Shown one piece after another: positions 1 through 11,200 of a stretch of 64,000 nucleotides of DNA. Under the pieces are notes generated by a model. It had not been told where the DNA came from. It was given only the letters and a program-made list of their open reading frames with translations, and did no database searches. Each line of letters opens with the position of its first letter. The first letter of the stretch is position 1. The position numbers were made by a program, and so were the translations under genes. Location: assembly GCA_017506865.1 (NCBI GenBank), contig JAFCMP010000279.1, forward strand, positions 248,001 through 312,000, given 5' to 3'. Source of the stretch: Tribonema minus. Its lineage: Eukaryota; Sar; Xanthophyceae; Tribonematales; Tribonemataceae.

Positions 1-33
1 CTACAAGAAGTGGAGCCGGCCCCCACTTCTTGA
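1..33 (+). CDS. 3' end of a gene paralogous to the beta-helix gene at 1193-5331
   Basis: The window opens inside a reading frame whose last ten codons read LQEVEPAPTS followed by TGA. The beta-helix/TM gene ends in QAVELPPTS followed by TGA. The 3' flanks also resemble each other: positions about 20-230 match about 5310-5500 in patches, including a stretch around gcgtgacaaatgt and gaggtcgaacg. I infer that the upstream neighbour is a tandem paralog of the gene at 1193-5331. Only the final codons are visible, so nothing more can be said about its domains. Confidence 0.45.
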   Translation, partial: LQEVEPAPTS

Positions 34-235
34 CTTTGTCACGTTCAATAACACATTTAAGCCACAAAGGTGTAACACTGTGCGTTGCGTTAATGCCGTA
101 AACTGCGTGTATGAGCTTGCGAATGCATTTGGCCATACCAGCTTGCATGACAAATGTATTTTGTGAATGAACCTACCAGCTCCAAATGACAATGTTGATG
201 CTGGTCTCCATGTCATGGCAAGGTCGAACGGCGCT

Positions 236-401
236 CTACACCTGCGTGCGCACGAGCTCGTCGCGGGAACGAAGCGCTTCAGGAGGCAGCATCTGGATAC
301 CGTCGAACTGCACGATGCGGTCGCCGTGCATCAGGACATCGCGCGGCGCGGATCGCGCAGCGCACGTGATAGAGCGCGTGCGAGCACCGTCATTGAATTT
401 G
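236..401 (-). CDS. possible terminal exon, PDZ-like segment
   Basis: On the minus strand an open stretch runs from an acceptor-like acacag (just above 401) to a TAG stop at 236-238. It encodes a segment with the pattern DVLMHGDRIVQFDGIQ, which resembles the GDRI-(V)-x-(V/F)-(N/D)-G core of PDZ domains. A weaker copy of the same segment (NILMRRDRIARLDDIL) can be read at about 5500-5570 on the minus strand, downstream of the next beta-helix gene, which fits a duplicated gene-plus-flank unit. No upstream exons were identified, so this could be a gene fragment. The PDZ reading is tentative. Confidence 0.25.
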
Positions 402-445
402 CTGTGTTAGTTGTCGCGACACCTAGGTGTCAGACCGCTCCCGAC

Positions 446-1150
446 ATGCGCGTCGCCGTCGTCGCCATACAGCTTCGGTCGCTGTACACAAGAGTAGCGG
501 CGGCGCGGGAGGCCCGTGCGGAGAGCGTGCAGCCCTCCGACGCGCACGCGTTCCCGCGCTCGCAGCTCAGAGTGTATGACGAGGCCGACGACGGCCACAG
601 GACCTGCACCCAGTTCGTCGACGCGGTGGGGCAGCGCGGATCCGGCTACTGGGACGACGTCATCGGAGCGTGCATCCAGAACCCCGGCGACATTGTGAGC
701 GTGGTCAACGAGACCAACGGGACTCGCACCTTTTACGCAGGCGATACGCTCGAGCGCCACTTCAAGGCTCAGATCACGCAGCGCGTCGCTACGATGTATG
801 ACCTAGAGGGCATGCAGGTTGTCGGCCCCGGCCGCGAGACCATGTCGTGGCCGCAGCTGGGCGCGCTGGGTGTCCAGTATACGCCCTCGGCCGCCGAGCT
901 GGAAGGGATTCACAGCGTGTACGGGCAGCTGCAGGGGAAGCTCTCCCCGCAGCTCGTGCAGGAAAAACTCGAGGAGCTGCAGAGTCTGGCCCCGTCGCCT
1001 GAGGAATCGACACGTGGCGCGCATTGCAGAGCGTACACTGATAGTTATCCGCCTGCAAGTGTTTTTCGTGTCACTTTTGTGCTGCGCGCGTCGCGCACGT
1101 TCAGTAGGTTTCATCGTTCGCGAACCCTAACCCTAGCGGTGACCTTCTAG
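446..1150 (+). CDS. hypothetical protein, GC-rich open frame
   Basis: An uninterrupted plus-strand frame of about 234 codons starts at ATG 446 and ends with TAG at 1148-1150, 43 bp before the next gene. Its central part (roughly residues 45-190) has protein-like composition with acidic and aromatic residues, such as YDEADDGHRTCTQFVDAV and GYWDDVIGACIQNPGD. The last 45 codons look less protein-like and cross a short CCCTAACCCTA stretch. I recognise no family. It may be one exon of a spliced gene. The complementary strand is also open for part of this interval (407-760), so the coding strand is not certain. Confidence 0.3.
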   Translation: MRVAVVAIQLRSLYTRVAAAREARAESVQPSDAHAFPRSQLRVYDEADDGHRTCTQFVDAVGQRGSGYWDDVIGACIQNPGDIVSVVNETNGTRTFYAGDTLERHFKAQITQRVATMYDLEGMQVVGPGRETMSWPQLGALGVQYTPSAAELEGIHSVYGQLQGKLSPQLVQEKLEELQSLAPSPEESTRGAHCRAYTDSYPPASVFRVTFVLRASRTFSRFHRSRTLTLAVTF

Positions 1151-1192
1151 AATTTTATCTCGCTGGATTGGTGGGGGCAGTCTCGAGGCGTC

Positions 1193-4100
1193 ATGGCCTG
1201 TGGGGTGAGGGCGTGGCTGATAGGAGTGCTCCTTGCGATAGGCGCGAGAGCAGATCCTCATGAGTGTCAGAAGGCGTTTCGGCACTTTGTAGTGGACGGG
1301 CCCGAGAGCGCTGGCGCTTTGACGACTGCAGCAGCTTGTCCCGACGCGACCATTAATGTGACATGGCGAGGCGACGTGACGATCCGGCAGCAGATCGTTG
1401 TGGGGAATGGAACCGCATTGCGCATGAGTGGATCCACACCTGCCAGTGTCATGAGAGGTGTAGGCGGCAATCGATTGATGGCCGTCTCTACAAGAGCCAA
1501 CGTCACGCTCGACAGCATGCACCTGATGAATGGCAATTATACCCGAGGAGGGGCAGTCCTCGTTGGCAAGAGCGGGCACCTGACCCTGCAGTCGTGCCTC
1601 TTAACGAACAATACCGCTGACAGCGACGGAGGCGCAATTTACAACCAAGGCGGCGTAGTCGTCGCGCGTGAATCGACGTTTATCGACAACTATGCTGATT
1701 ACTCAAGTGGTAGCGGGGGTGCCATATACAACCAATATGGAAATATGATTTTGCTAAAATCGACTTTCAGGACCAATACGGCTGCCTTTGGTGGAGCCAT
1801 AGACATCGAGGCGGGTACGGCCATCGTGCGAGCCTCGACATTTTCTGGTAATCGAGCAAAATGTGAGTACCATGTCGTGGCGTCATGCGATGAATATTGT
1901 TCGCTCGCTTTTGTGCATTTACCGCGCATCTACTCGACTAATAGTATGCATGCTTCATGACTTTTGCATAAACTCCGTGCCAGTGACGTTTTGCGCGGCG
2001 CTTGCGGCAGCAGGGGGAGCCCTGGAGCCATGCGCCGCATTGTGTCGTTGTCGCTACCTCATTAGAGGATACAGCTTGAGCCTCAACTGGACGAATGCGT
2101 TCCGACTGCGCCCCATGTGTCACCAGCCCATAGTCTGTACATTATGTCATGTGCTACGGGAACCCACGTGCTAGTGCAGCTGAAAAGCGTGCTTTGCCTG
2201 CGCCACAGATTCAGGAGGAGCCGTGGTTACTCATAACGACGCCTTCTTTGCTGAGTCTACTTTTGCCGACAATTTAGCAGGTAAGTCAATGCGCGTAGTA
2301 ATAGGTGTATGCCAATCTGTGTGCTCTAATCATTACGTGTGTAGCGCAGGTTTCATGGCAGCTGCCAATTTGCATTGTCCGATCACGAAGTGTTCCATAT
2401 CACGCGCTTTAGTTGCTGATTTGGAAGTCACTCACTGCCACGGTCATATCTGACAAACCTCGCACCGTACTCATGCCCTGTGCGCATTGTGCAGGGCGCA
2501 GCGGTGGCGCTTTTTATGCAGGTTATTTCTCACACCTATCTGTGATGAACTCGACTGTTCAGGGAAACAAAGCAGGTGCGATCGGTGCAGTCGACCACAT
2601 TCTGGTGCGTGCATTCATTCAACGACGGTGGCCTTCATTGCTTTTGAACAAAGTTGATGAGCCTCATGCACATTGGCGGTCACTGTGTACATTGCAGGTG
2701 CGGCCGGAGGCGGGTTGTTTGTGGAAGGAGGGATGCTGACGATGGCCGACTCCAATGTGATCAACAACAAAGCAGGTCGGTGTTGCGTGCGTGAAACGTC
2801 ATTTGTGCTGGAGGTTGAAGCGGTTCCAGCAATACAGACAGCTGAAACTCTTCGCCGAGCGCCAACATGTGCGGTGCTTGGCGGCGATGCTTGACACACG
2901 TCCTGCTTCACACCGTGACCCGTCGTGCTGTGGCGCTGCGATTGCAGGAAGGGGCGCGGCGATCGCCATTACCACCGGCACCCTCAAAGTGACAAACTCG
3001 AGGTTCACCGGCAACGCTGCAGGTAATGTTCGGAGTTTTGCGGCATGATTGCAGCGCACATGTGCCAGCCTCGCCATGATTGACGACCTTGCGGTTTTGA
3101 TGCGCAGGGGCACAAACCGGACATGGTGGTGCTATCCTGCTGATCTCACAAGTTGAACATAGATCAAGCGCCGGCTCGGGCTTGTCGGCAAGTGAAGCAG
3201 CCTCAAGCATCTCCCCAAGCTCGGCGACAATTTCAGCAAGCTCATATTCCACTCCGACAACGAGGGGAGTACCAGCTTATACAGTGATCGGCCAGCTTTT
3301 GAACTGCACATTTGAGGGCAACACGGCTGCTCGCGGAGGCGCGATCGCCATCCAGGAGGAGCTTCACAATTTTAACGTGAGCCATTGTGTGTTCTCCGAT
3401 AATTCAGCATCGGCCGGTGGGGGCGGCGCCATCCTTCAGGTCGGAGAATACGACGCCTTGACCATCGCTGTGGCTGACTCGGTATTCCAGGGCAACAGCG
3501 CGCAGTGTTGCTATGCCGGCGGGATTCATACCGGCGTAGGGTCGTCGTGCGTCGACGCGAATTCTGGGTATGGGTTAAACTGGTGAGTGCACGTTCGATC
3601 TCACCTGCTGCTATCACAGCAGCGCGCGCATGTCACCGTTCACATGCTCTTTGTCATGTACAGGCCATGCTGCAGCACCGGTATGTACAGCGGGACAGAC
3701 GCCATCGGGCCCGCATGCGTGGCGTGCACGATGGACGCGGTGAACTGCACCGCCGTCGGCGCGACGCTGCCGACCCTGCCGCTATCGTCGGGCTACTGGA
3801 GAGAGAACGACACTATGGTTCCCAGCAACGTCAGGGCGTGTCCGAATCGCCACGCTTGTGAAGGCGGCATAGGCGTATCGTCAGTCGGAGTCTGGATTCA
3901 GGAGGTTGGAATGGGGAGTCCGGGCTGGTCATCGGACGCGTACTGCGCCGCGGGATATCAGGGACCATGTGAGTGGATCTGACTGGCATTGTGACCCTCA
4001 CCGTTTCGTACCTCATTCGGTATCTCGTCGATCGCTCGCAGATTGCGCCGTGTGCGCTGACGGCTACGCGGCAGTGACCGGCTACAAGTGCGTGAAATGC

Positions 4101-5331
4101 ACGGCCGGCGTCGCAAGCGCCGTCGTGGTCGGCGTGGTCGTCCTCTTTGCAGCCGTCGGGTTGGGTCTGTGGATCCTTTTCGCAGCCGCATTGGGACTGG
4201 GAGAAGGCGCCGACGCCACGAGCACCTTCGCCGCTGCGAGTGGCACGCTGAAGCTATCGCGCGGCTGCGTGATCCTCGCGCGACACCTGCGGACCTCCGT
4301 CATCGTGATGCAGATCCTGACCCAGTTCGTCAGCATCACCGGCGTCGCCCTGCCGCTGCAGTACCTCGACTTCCTGCAGGTCATGGACCTGATCTCGCTG
4401 GACCTGCGGTGGCTGACTTCTCCCGGGTGCGTCCTGCACCTCAGCTTCTACCAGAGACTGGTCCTGACCACGCTGGTCCCGCTGGGTATAGCCGGAGTCA
4501 TCCTTGCTCCGCGCGCGTACCGTCGGTGCAGGCCGCGATCCGCTGGCGCCAAACTGCAGCGCGTGTGCGAGCAGGACTTGCACGTTCTGCTGGTGTTCGC
4601 CTTCCTCGTCTACTCGGGCGTCTCCCTGACGATTTTCCAGACCTTCGCCTGCGACTACCTCGAGTACGACGGCCCCGACGGCACGTGGTACCTTCGCGCG
4701 GACTACACGATCCAGTGCCGCACGCCGGAACACGCGGCGTACGTCACCTATGCGGCGATCATGTTGCTGGTGTACCCGCTCGGCATCCCTGCGATATTCG
4801 CCTGGTTGATAAGGCTGGGCGCCGCCGACGTCCGCGAGCGCTCTGCGTTGGCGTCCGCGACTTCCTTCCTGCGCAAGCCGTACTCACCTCAGACCCCCTA
4901 CTGGGAGTGCGCAGAGTGCTTGCGGCGGCTGCTTCTCGCCGGCCTGCTCTTCTTCATCATGCCCGGCACGGCAGGACAGACCGCGGTGGCGTGCGTCTTC
5001 GCCTCGCTCGCTGGTCTACGAATCTGTTCGACCTCACGAGGAGGCTGGTGAGGAGTGGTTATATAGACTCGGCTACGGCATCATCGCGGCGAGTATGTTC
5101 ACTTCGCTGTTGATACAGGTCAAGTACGTCGATGACTACAGCCAGAACGCCATCGGCAACCTGCTCATAGCGCTGAATGTGATATTGTTAGTTGCAGCGT
5201 TCACTCAGGCGTTCCTCGTATACCGCAAAGTAAAGACGACGGCAGGCCCCATTCGTCAGAATTCCTGGTTAGGCCTTCGCAAGCGCGATACGCTGCACCC
5301 TCAAGCGGTTGAGCTGCCCCCCACTTCGTGA
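1193..5331 (+). CDS. secreted/membrane beta-helix repeat protein with multi-pass C-terminus
   Basis: Eight exons can be traced: 1193-1862, 2215-2280, 2495-2575, 2698-2775, 2948-3022, 3108-3582, 3664-3968 and 4042-5331. The N-terminus is a signal peptide (MACGVRAWLIGVLLAIGARA). It is followed by repeated parallel beta-helix rungs of the type GGAIYNQ..., ...STFxxNxAxxGGAI, as in Pmp-like or right-handed beta-helix proteins. Exons 2-5 each encode about one rung. A Cys-rich linker (CAVCADGYAAVTGYKCVKC) then leads to several hydrophobic membrane segments, for example VVVGVVVLFAAVGLGLWILF. This architecture is known from large surface proteins of algae and other protists and suggests a plasma-membrane protein with an extracellular repeat domain. 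The frame shifts by one base near 5010, before a membrane segment and the C-terminus ending ELPPTS. That is either decay or an assembly error. Domain family names are inferred. Confidence 0.75.
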
Positions 5332-5935
5332 TTATTCAGCGTTAATTGATAGATTTAAACCACATCACATGCCATTGTGCCTGACGTCATGTTGCACACT
5401 GCCTGTGTACAAGCTGGCGCACCACTTTCATGTATTTGAGCATGCCGGCTCGCGTGACAAATGTGTACTGATGCCATTGGCTCAGGCCGTTGAGGTCGAA
5501 CGACTTGTCAGGATGTCGTCGAGCCGCGCAATGCGGTCCCTGCGCATCAGGATGTTGGTACCCTCGTAGATCGCGCATCGCAACACCTAAACTCCAGCCA
5601 AGTTTGTAGCAATTATGATAAGAATAGTGGCGTACTACATTCATGCGGGGTTCAGGAGCGAACTGCGTGCTATCTGGCCGAAATGTGGAGGTCAGAGACG
5701 CAGCTGCTCGCACACAGTATACCATTCGCTTTGCGCCATGCCGCAACACGTCATGCGGCGCAGTATGCTGCCGCTGACACACAACGGCGCACACAAAGGA
5801 CAACATGGTACACCGCATTCGCTTGCATCGAGCACTGTATTTATTCCTTCACTGCAGTGCCATCAGATGCGGCAGTGCACCTGAACTTTGCGCCATGTGC
5901 ACCGTCGCGCCGTTACGCTAGGCTCCGCGCGACTG

Positions 5936-6447
5936 CTACCTATATATATCAGTGTACCGTGCGCCCTCCACCACGTTGGTGGGGCTGCGTCCGCTGTCGT
6001 AGACCACCCCGAGCTGCAGGGTGTCGCCCATGCGGAGGCTGCGCACGGTGGCCGGCACGGCGCAGCACAGACGCACACCCTGGAGGTGTAGAACCTCGAT
6101 GGCGGGGGAAGTGCGCGCACGCTCAGCGTCAGCGTGCCGGCAGCACCGTCATCCTCGACCCAGCAGATCAGTTGTGACAGGTGGGCGGGCAGCGCAGGCA
6201 TACGGCAGCCTGCGGAAAGATTGCGCTTGGTGGAGCGCAGCAGCAGCTTCCGCAGACCTTCCGGCAACTCCAAGTCTTGACCGAAGTCAAATTCACGGAG
6301 GTGCAGGTACCGCAGTGTGGGTGGAAGCGCCGGCAGCGGGTGACGGCAGCCCTTAACTTCGAGCTCTTCAAGGCCAGCAGGCAGCTGCGGCAGTGGGTGA
6401 CCGTACGGGTCGATGTCCAGCTTCCTAAGTCCGTGCGACGAAGCTAA
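5936..6447 (-). pseudogene. leucine-rich-repeat gene fragment with a frameshift
   Basis: The minus strand encodes consecutive LRR units, including LRKLDIDPYGHPLPQLPAGL, LEELEVKGCRHPLPALPP, LRYLHLREFDF and LPEGLRKLLLRS. Near 6104-6108, in a run of five G (plus strand), the frame must shift by one base. The C-terminal reading then continues as EVLHLQGVRLCCAVPATV and ends at TAG (5936-5938). Upstream, an in-frame stop lies at 6448-6450. A remnant LAALRQLHLD near 6535-6565 suggests that further repeats have decayed. The LPxGLxxL pattern is typical of LRR proteins of protists and bacteria. It is probably a truncated gene or pseudogene, although a homopolymer sequencing error could explain the shift. 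Confidence 0.6.
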
Positions 6448-6569
6448 CTATACCACGCCCTTCCGGTCAGTGCCCTGCATCGTCAGTCTGAGACCGCAGA
6501 ACATGGCGAAGAACAGTTGACGCTCTTAGTCGAGGTGGAGCTGTCGCAGAGCAGCAAGTGAGAACCCTC

Positions 6570-8256
6570 GTGATCGCGCCGAGCAATACCGTGTCGTGTT
6601 TCATTATATATGTTCAAGCGTATCAAGAAAGGGGTTGCCAAAAATTACAGTGCAGTTATGGGTGCACACGGATGATGCAGATGTCAATGTCCCCAAGACG
6701 GAGGATTATGACAGATGCAGTTCGGTCGTCCAGCCTCCCGTGCCCCTGTTTGGCAACGGGCACAGCACCAGCAGCCGTTACGGCAGAGGCTCAGGACAGT
6801 TGCAGTGAGCCTCTTCTGCAGGTGTTGCGTACTTTGACAGACAGCACGTCCCACCAAGATCTTCAGTACCCCGCAGCTCTGTCCGCAGTCGCAGACGCAA
6901 GTAAATACCACTGTGTTGTATATGTTGCCATCACGCGAGTAAATACCTCTGTGTTGTATGTGTTGCCATCTCCTAACCACATGTCACTGCTGCTGCTCGT
7001 TGCCTTGCATCAATGTGCCTGTCAGTAGAGTATGCCGCTGGTAATTGCTGAAGAGCATGCACGAATACGTGCGTGTGCGCACAAGCAATCCAGTAGCAAG
7101 CAATCCAGTAGATGCATCCGCTTTGCTGGTTGCCCCCTTTTTCAAAGAATTGCAGCTGCCTCGTCATATGGTCACTTATATCATATAGGTGGCTTGTGCT
7201 CCTGCTGTCATGCCCCAGACAAGCCCAGATGATGCAGTGGGCACCAAGTGGCACCTTTTAATGTTGAGCTAGTGAGAGTCATTACATATGTCACAGCTCA
7301 GCATCCTGCGCACTGGGTGCCACTGCTGCGGCTACAAGAACATGATTTCCCCCCCCCTTGAGCGGATGTGAGTACTTGGCTCCACATGGCGGACTCTGCG
7401 TATTAGAACGCACATGGCGGAGTGTAAGGGGGGGGGCAGATGGACGAGCACTTCGAAGGGGGGAAATGCCACATGACGAGGTCATTTAGAAGAGATCAGC
7501 AATTTGGCGATGCACATTCAGCCAGATGGCTGCAACAAGAAGAGGACCACTTCGCATGAGAGATGCTGTATATGGGTCGCAGCATCAGGCAGCAACACTC
7601 CCAAAGTGATGTTATCCTGCCAAACAGTGCCTCACCACATCGCAGTCAACTATCAACGCTGGTGCTCGCAAACTGCTGAATGAGACAGCTTGTTCATGAA
7701 CAAAACTCAGAGCATTCACGCATAAAACAACAAGCTGGCATTGCCGGCCGCAGCAAACAACATGGTCCTGCGAACCAGAAGAGCGACGACCACAACAGCA
7801 ACAGGTTTCTTTGCAAAGCACTGGGTTGCATCTATTGCTTCAGCCTCGGCTTACCGAGACCATACCAGAAGGAAAACCAGCGGCTTGCACACAGGCTTGG
7901 TGTGCGAGTGTGCAGTTAGTGCGCGCACGTGCTTGCCTGCCGCAAGCAGCGGCAGCACAGGCACCACCCAGATGCAGGCTAAACGCACATCAAATCACCA
8001 GTGAGTGCATCGCAAAGACACTAGAGGTTTCGTAACGCCCTCCCCTACTCCCCCTTGTTGCTCATGCAAACCACCCTGCGGTGTACACTCCCTCACAGAA
8101 CGTTGCACACACATGCGCTTGCTGACACTGCTGCTGCTGCGGTGGCGGGTGCTGCTGTTACGCCGCCTACCGCATTTGCTGCTGCCAGCAACTGCTGTGG
8201 CTGCTATGAGCCACCCCGCTACAAAGGTGCTCAATGTAGCCACAAGCAGCATTCGG
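6570..8256. other. intergenic, no gene recognised
   Basis: No convincing coding frame. The region holds a 35-bp imperfect tandem duplication (about 6900-6970, taaatacc...ctgtgttgtat), a perfect 15-bp duplication near 7083-7112 (caagcaatccagtag twice), and short homopolymer runs (C at about 7350, G at about 7430). It is flanked by the LRR remnant and the 3' end of cysteinyl-tRNA synthetase, so part of it is presumably that gene's 3' UTR. Confidence 0.5.
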
Positions 8257-11200
8257 TCATTTCGCAGCATCAGCTACAGGCGCTGCACCGGCATCGTGTG
8301 CGCCATTGCCATTCATGGGGGCTGCTTGTTGCTGCGACGCAAGGTACTTCTCATAGGCCGTCTTCTGCTTGGTCCATTCTTTTCTGAGTCCCTTGATCGC
8401 ATTCTTGGTGAGCTGCACAGAGAGTGGCACATGGTGTGAGTGGGAGTCAGGTGCAATAAATGTCAGTTTCGCTGCATGAACACTTGACATAGTTTGGGCA
8501 GCTCAATTGGCAGTCTGTTGTTATTGACATCATTAGCTGGCATGTGTGAACTGCTCTTTAAGGGTACGATGTCATCTCTGGCCCTGTGTTTAAACCTGCA
8601 TTTGTGCTGTGAGCCTTCACGAACACAAGCCTGCAAGTCAAAACCGCAGATCAACGGGCGCACAGCGCTTTTCAGCCGCATTCATTGAAATGTCATATAT
8701 GAAGATGACAACAAGGTATAATCAATCTAGCCTGTTGCTGCAGTCAGCAAAGCGCGCAACATGTGTGTATGCCGCTTGACATACATCTGATGCGGACACG
8801 TTGAAGCTTGACAAACATGGTTTCTAAAGTAGTTCGCATGTTTTGAAGTATGTATGTGTTGCATGACAGCTCCTTCACAAATTGCGATATATCATCAACA
8901 AGTTCAACCAATGTCCCAGCTGTGGCCCAAGCTCCCCATACGCATGGCCTAAGCAACCTTTGTCCCCGCCCCTTCCCCCCAACATACAAAAAACATCAAA
9001 GAGCCAACAAAGAGCATCAGCTGAAATAGGGGTGTACTGACCTCTGCGCCATCTGCCCCATGTGTCGGCACGCCATCCGCATCAAATGCTGTGTACTTGG
9101 GCTTGGCGTCAGGGCCGTCAGTCACGTGTGACCGGAACATCTCGCAAGGAGGGATCTTGTCCTTTGCAGCCTTCTCTGCCGCCTTGATAGCCGCCTGTTG
9201 ATAGCGAGTTGAGCCAGGCGCCTTCAGTGCCACTTGTCACCAGAGTTAGCGAACGTTGCAGATGCTGGATGACACAACAGACTTGAAGCAGCCCTGCTTG
9301 ACAAAAATTGCGATGCCGAGCATGACATCAATTCCACTTATCAGGCGAACACCCTGCAATCTTTGTTTACATCAACACCATGCAGAGCTAACGTTGACAG
9401 TGATTGCAACAGGAAAGGGTTTTGGGCTGATGGACAGTTTGCGGCCAAGGAAGTCACACCCAGGTTCAGCAACCAATAGTCACATGGGCTATGCTGAGAA
9501 ACAGTGACAGTTGCGTACCTGTCGTTTCTTCTCCTCCTTTTCAAGCTGCCTTTGCTGAGCATCAGCCTCCTTCTTGGCCTTTTCTGCTGCAAGGACTGCA
9601 GGATCTTCCAGCTTCCACACGACCTGGTCCCCTTTGTCCTACACAAACATGGACAAGTCACACAGATCAGTCAGTGTTGGCACAACTGCGCATGCAGATG
9701 GCAACCGAAAATCTTCGTTCGTACTACTAGTGAAACGGTACAAACGCACAAGCCGTGCGCAAGCATCTGCAAACATGCGCCAGATATGTTTCCTCTGCGA
9801 GCGTAGATGACCTGCGTATGTATATACATGCGGATGGGCTGTGCAACTGAGTCCTGACAAACCTGTGTTGTCAGATAAAGCGATTTGAATCTGAGGATGT
9901 CTGTTTGTAACTTCAACAAGAAATCAACTTCAAACCACACATCAAGTCCAATGTACAGTTCAATCAAATTGTGTTCGCTATTTGCAGCACACAGATCATG
10001 TACACTGAGCCAACGCCAAGTCATCGCTGAAGCTGACGCATGCCAACTCCCACAACCAAACAGCGCGGGATTCACCAAGTACGCCCATTAAAGACACGTA
10101 TGGCTATCAATGCCAGCTCACCTCAAGTCTGACGCCTAGAGGTGGCAGCGCATCATCGCGCACTTGGTCGCACGCGCTGATGACGCCTGCGCTGTCGCCC
10201 GCCCTTGCGCACGTGCGGACCTGAGCAACGAGCGCACAGCACGATAGCAAGAGTTGTCAGCAGTTCCACCGCAGCGCAAGATCATGGCGTGTGCGGCATA
10301 TAAGTGACTCCGAAGCACCTGCATGTCTTTCGGCGCTTGCTGAGCAGAGTTTCCTTCACTTGACCCAGTATAAGTAAAGTGAAACTTTGTGGCTGTGTAG
10401 ACAGTTTCATGGAAGTTTTCCTGCACTGACAAGTGAGTGTGCGTGCTAGACAGTGATGTGGATGACAGCATCGCAGGAGGTGCGTGGCACACAGTTGGAT
10501 CAATGCTAAATGCCCGCTTGCGTGTGAGCTAACGGCGCTTCCCCAACAATTATGTCATTTGTCTGATTCAGGCCAGCATTCAGTCAGCTTTGTAATGATA
10601 GGCCACAAGGAATGACCTGATACGACCTGTCCTTCACCAGCAACTGACGTCAGCAACTGTCATCTGCTGAGCACTGCAACACATGCACCCTGCAATTATC
10701 ACCACCAAGGCATCCAGTCAAGGACGGCTTTGCAACTGCTAAATTTTGTTCATCATGACAATACGGAGTGCAGTCAAACCACGTTAAGATACAGAAAAAA
10801 AGCGCATGATGGCAAAATCATCGCATCACGACAGTGTATGCAAGGCAGTGCCCGTGACTGACCTGTGTTCGGAAGGTGCTGAGTGCATCGAGCACAGGCC
10901 CCATGGCCTCTTCCCTGGAGATGCCGCCCTCCTGTTCAACGTCAAACCCCATGTCCACGCCGCTGGTCACCAGGCCAAACACCTTGAAGATGCGAGTCAC
11001 GTACTCCCCTGCCGTGCGCACCACTATGTAGTGGGACTTGAGGCCCGCGTCGGTCTGGCAATGGCATACGAGTTGCAGACAATGTGTTACATGGCAATAG
11101 CAATAGCAAACATTATATGGTAAAGGAGTATTGAGTGTGCATCTCAGCAGGTTTACGTGTACTGCATACATGCACTGTACTTAAGCTCGTGATGTAAGGC

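Noticed and set aside
1122..1135. CCCTAACCCTA, telomere-like repeat
   Set aside because: Only about two units, within an open frame and next to ordinary genes; too short to claim an interstitial telomere.
4088..5113. 341-codon Arg/Pro-rich frame over the membrane part of the beta-helix gene
   Set aside because: Shadow frame; the alternative frame encodes clear hydrophobic segments.
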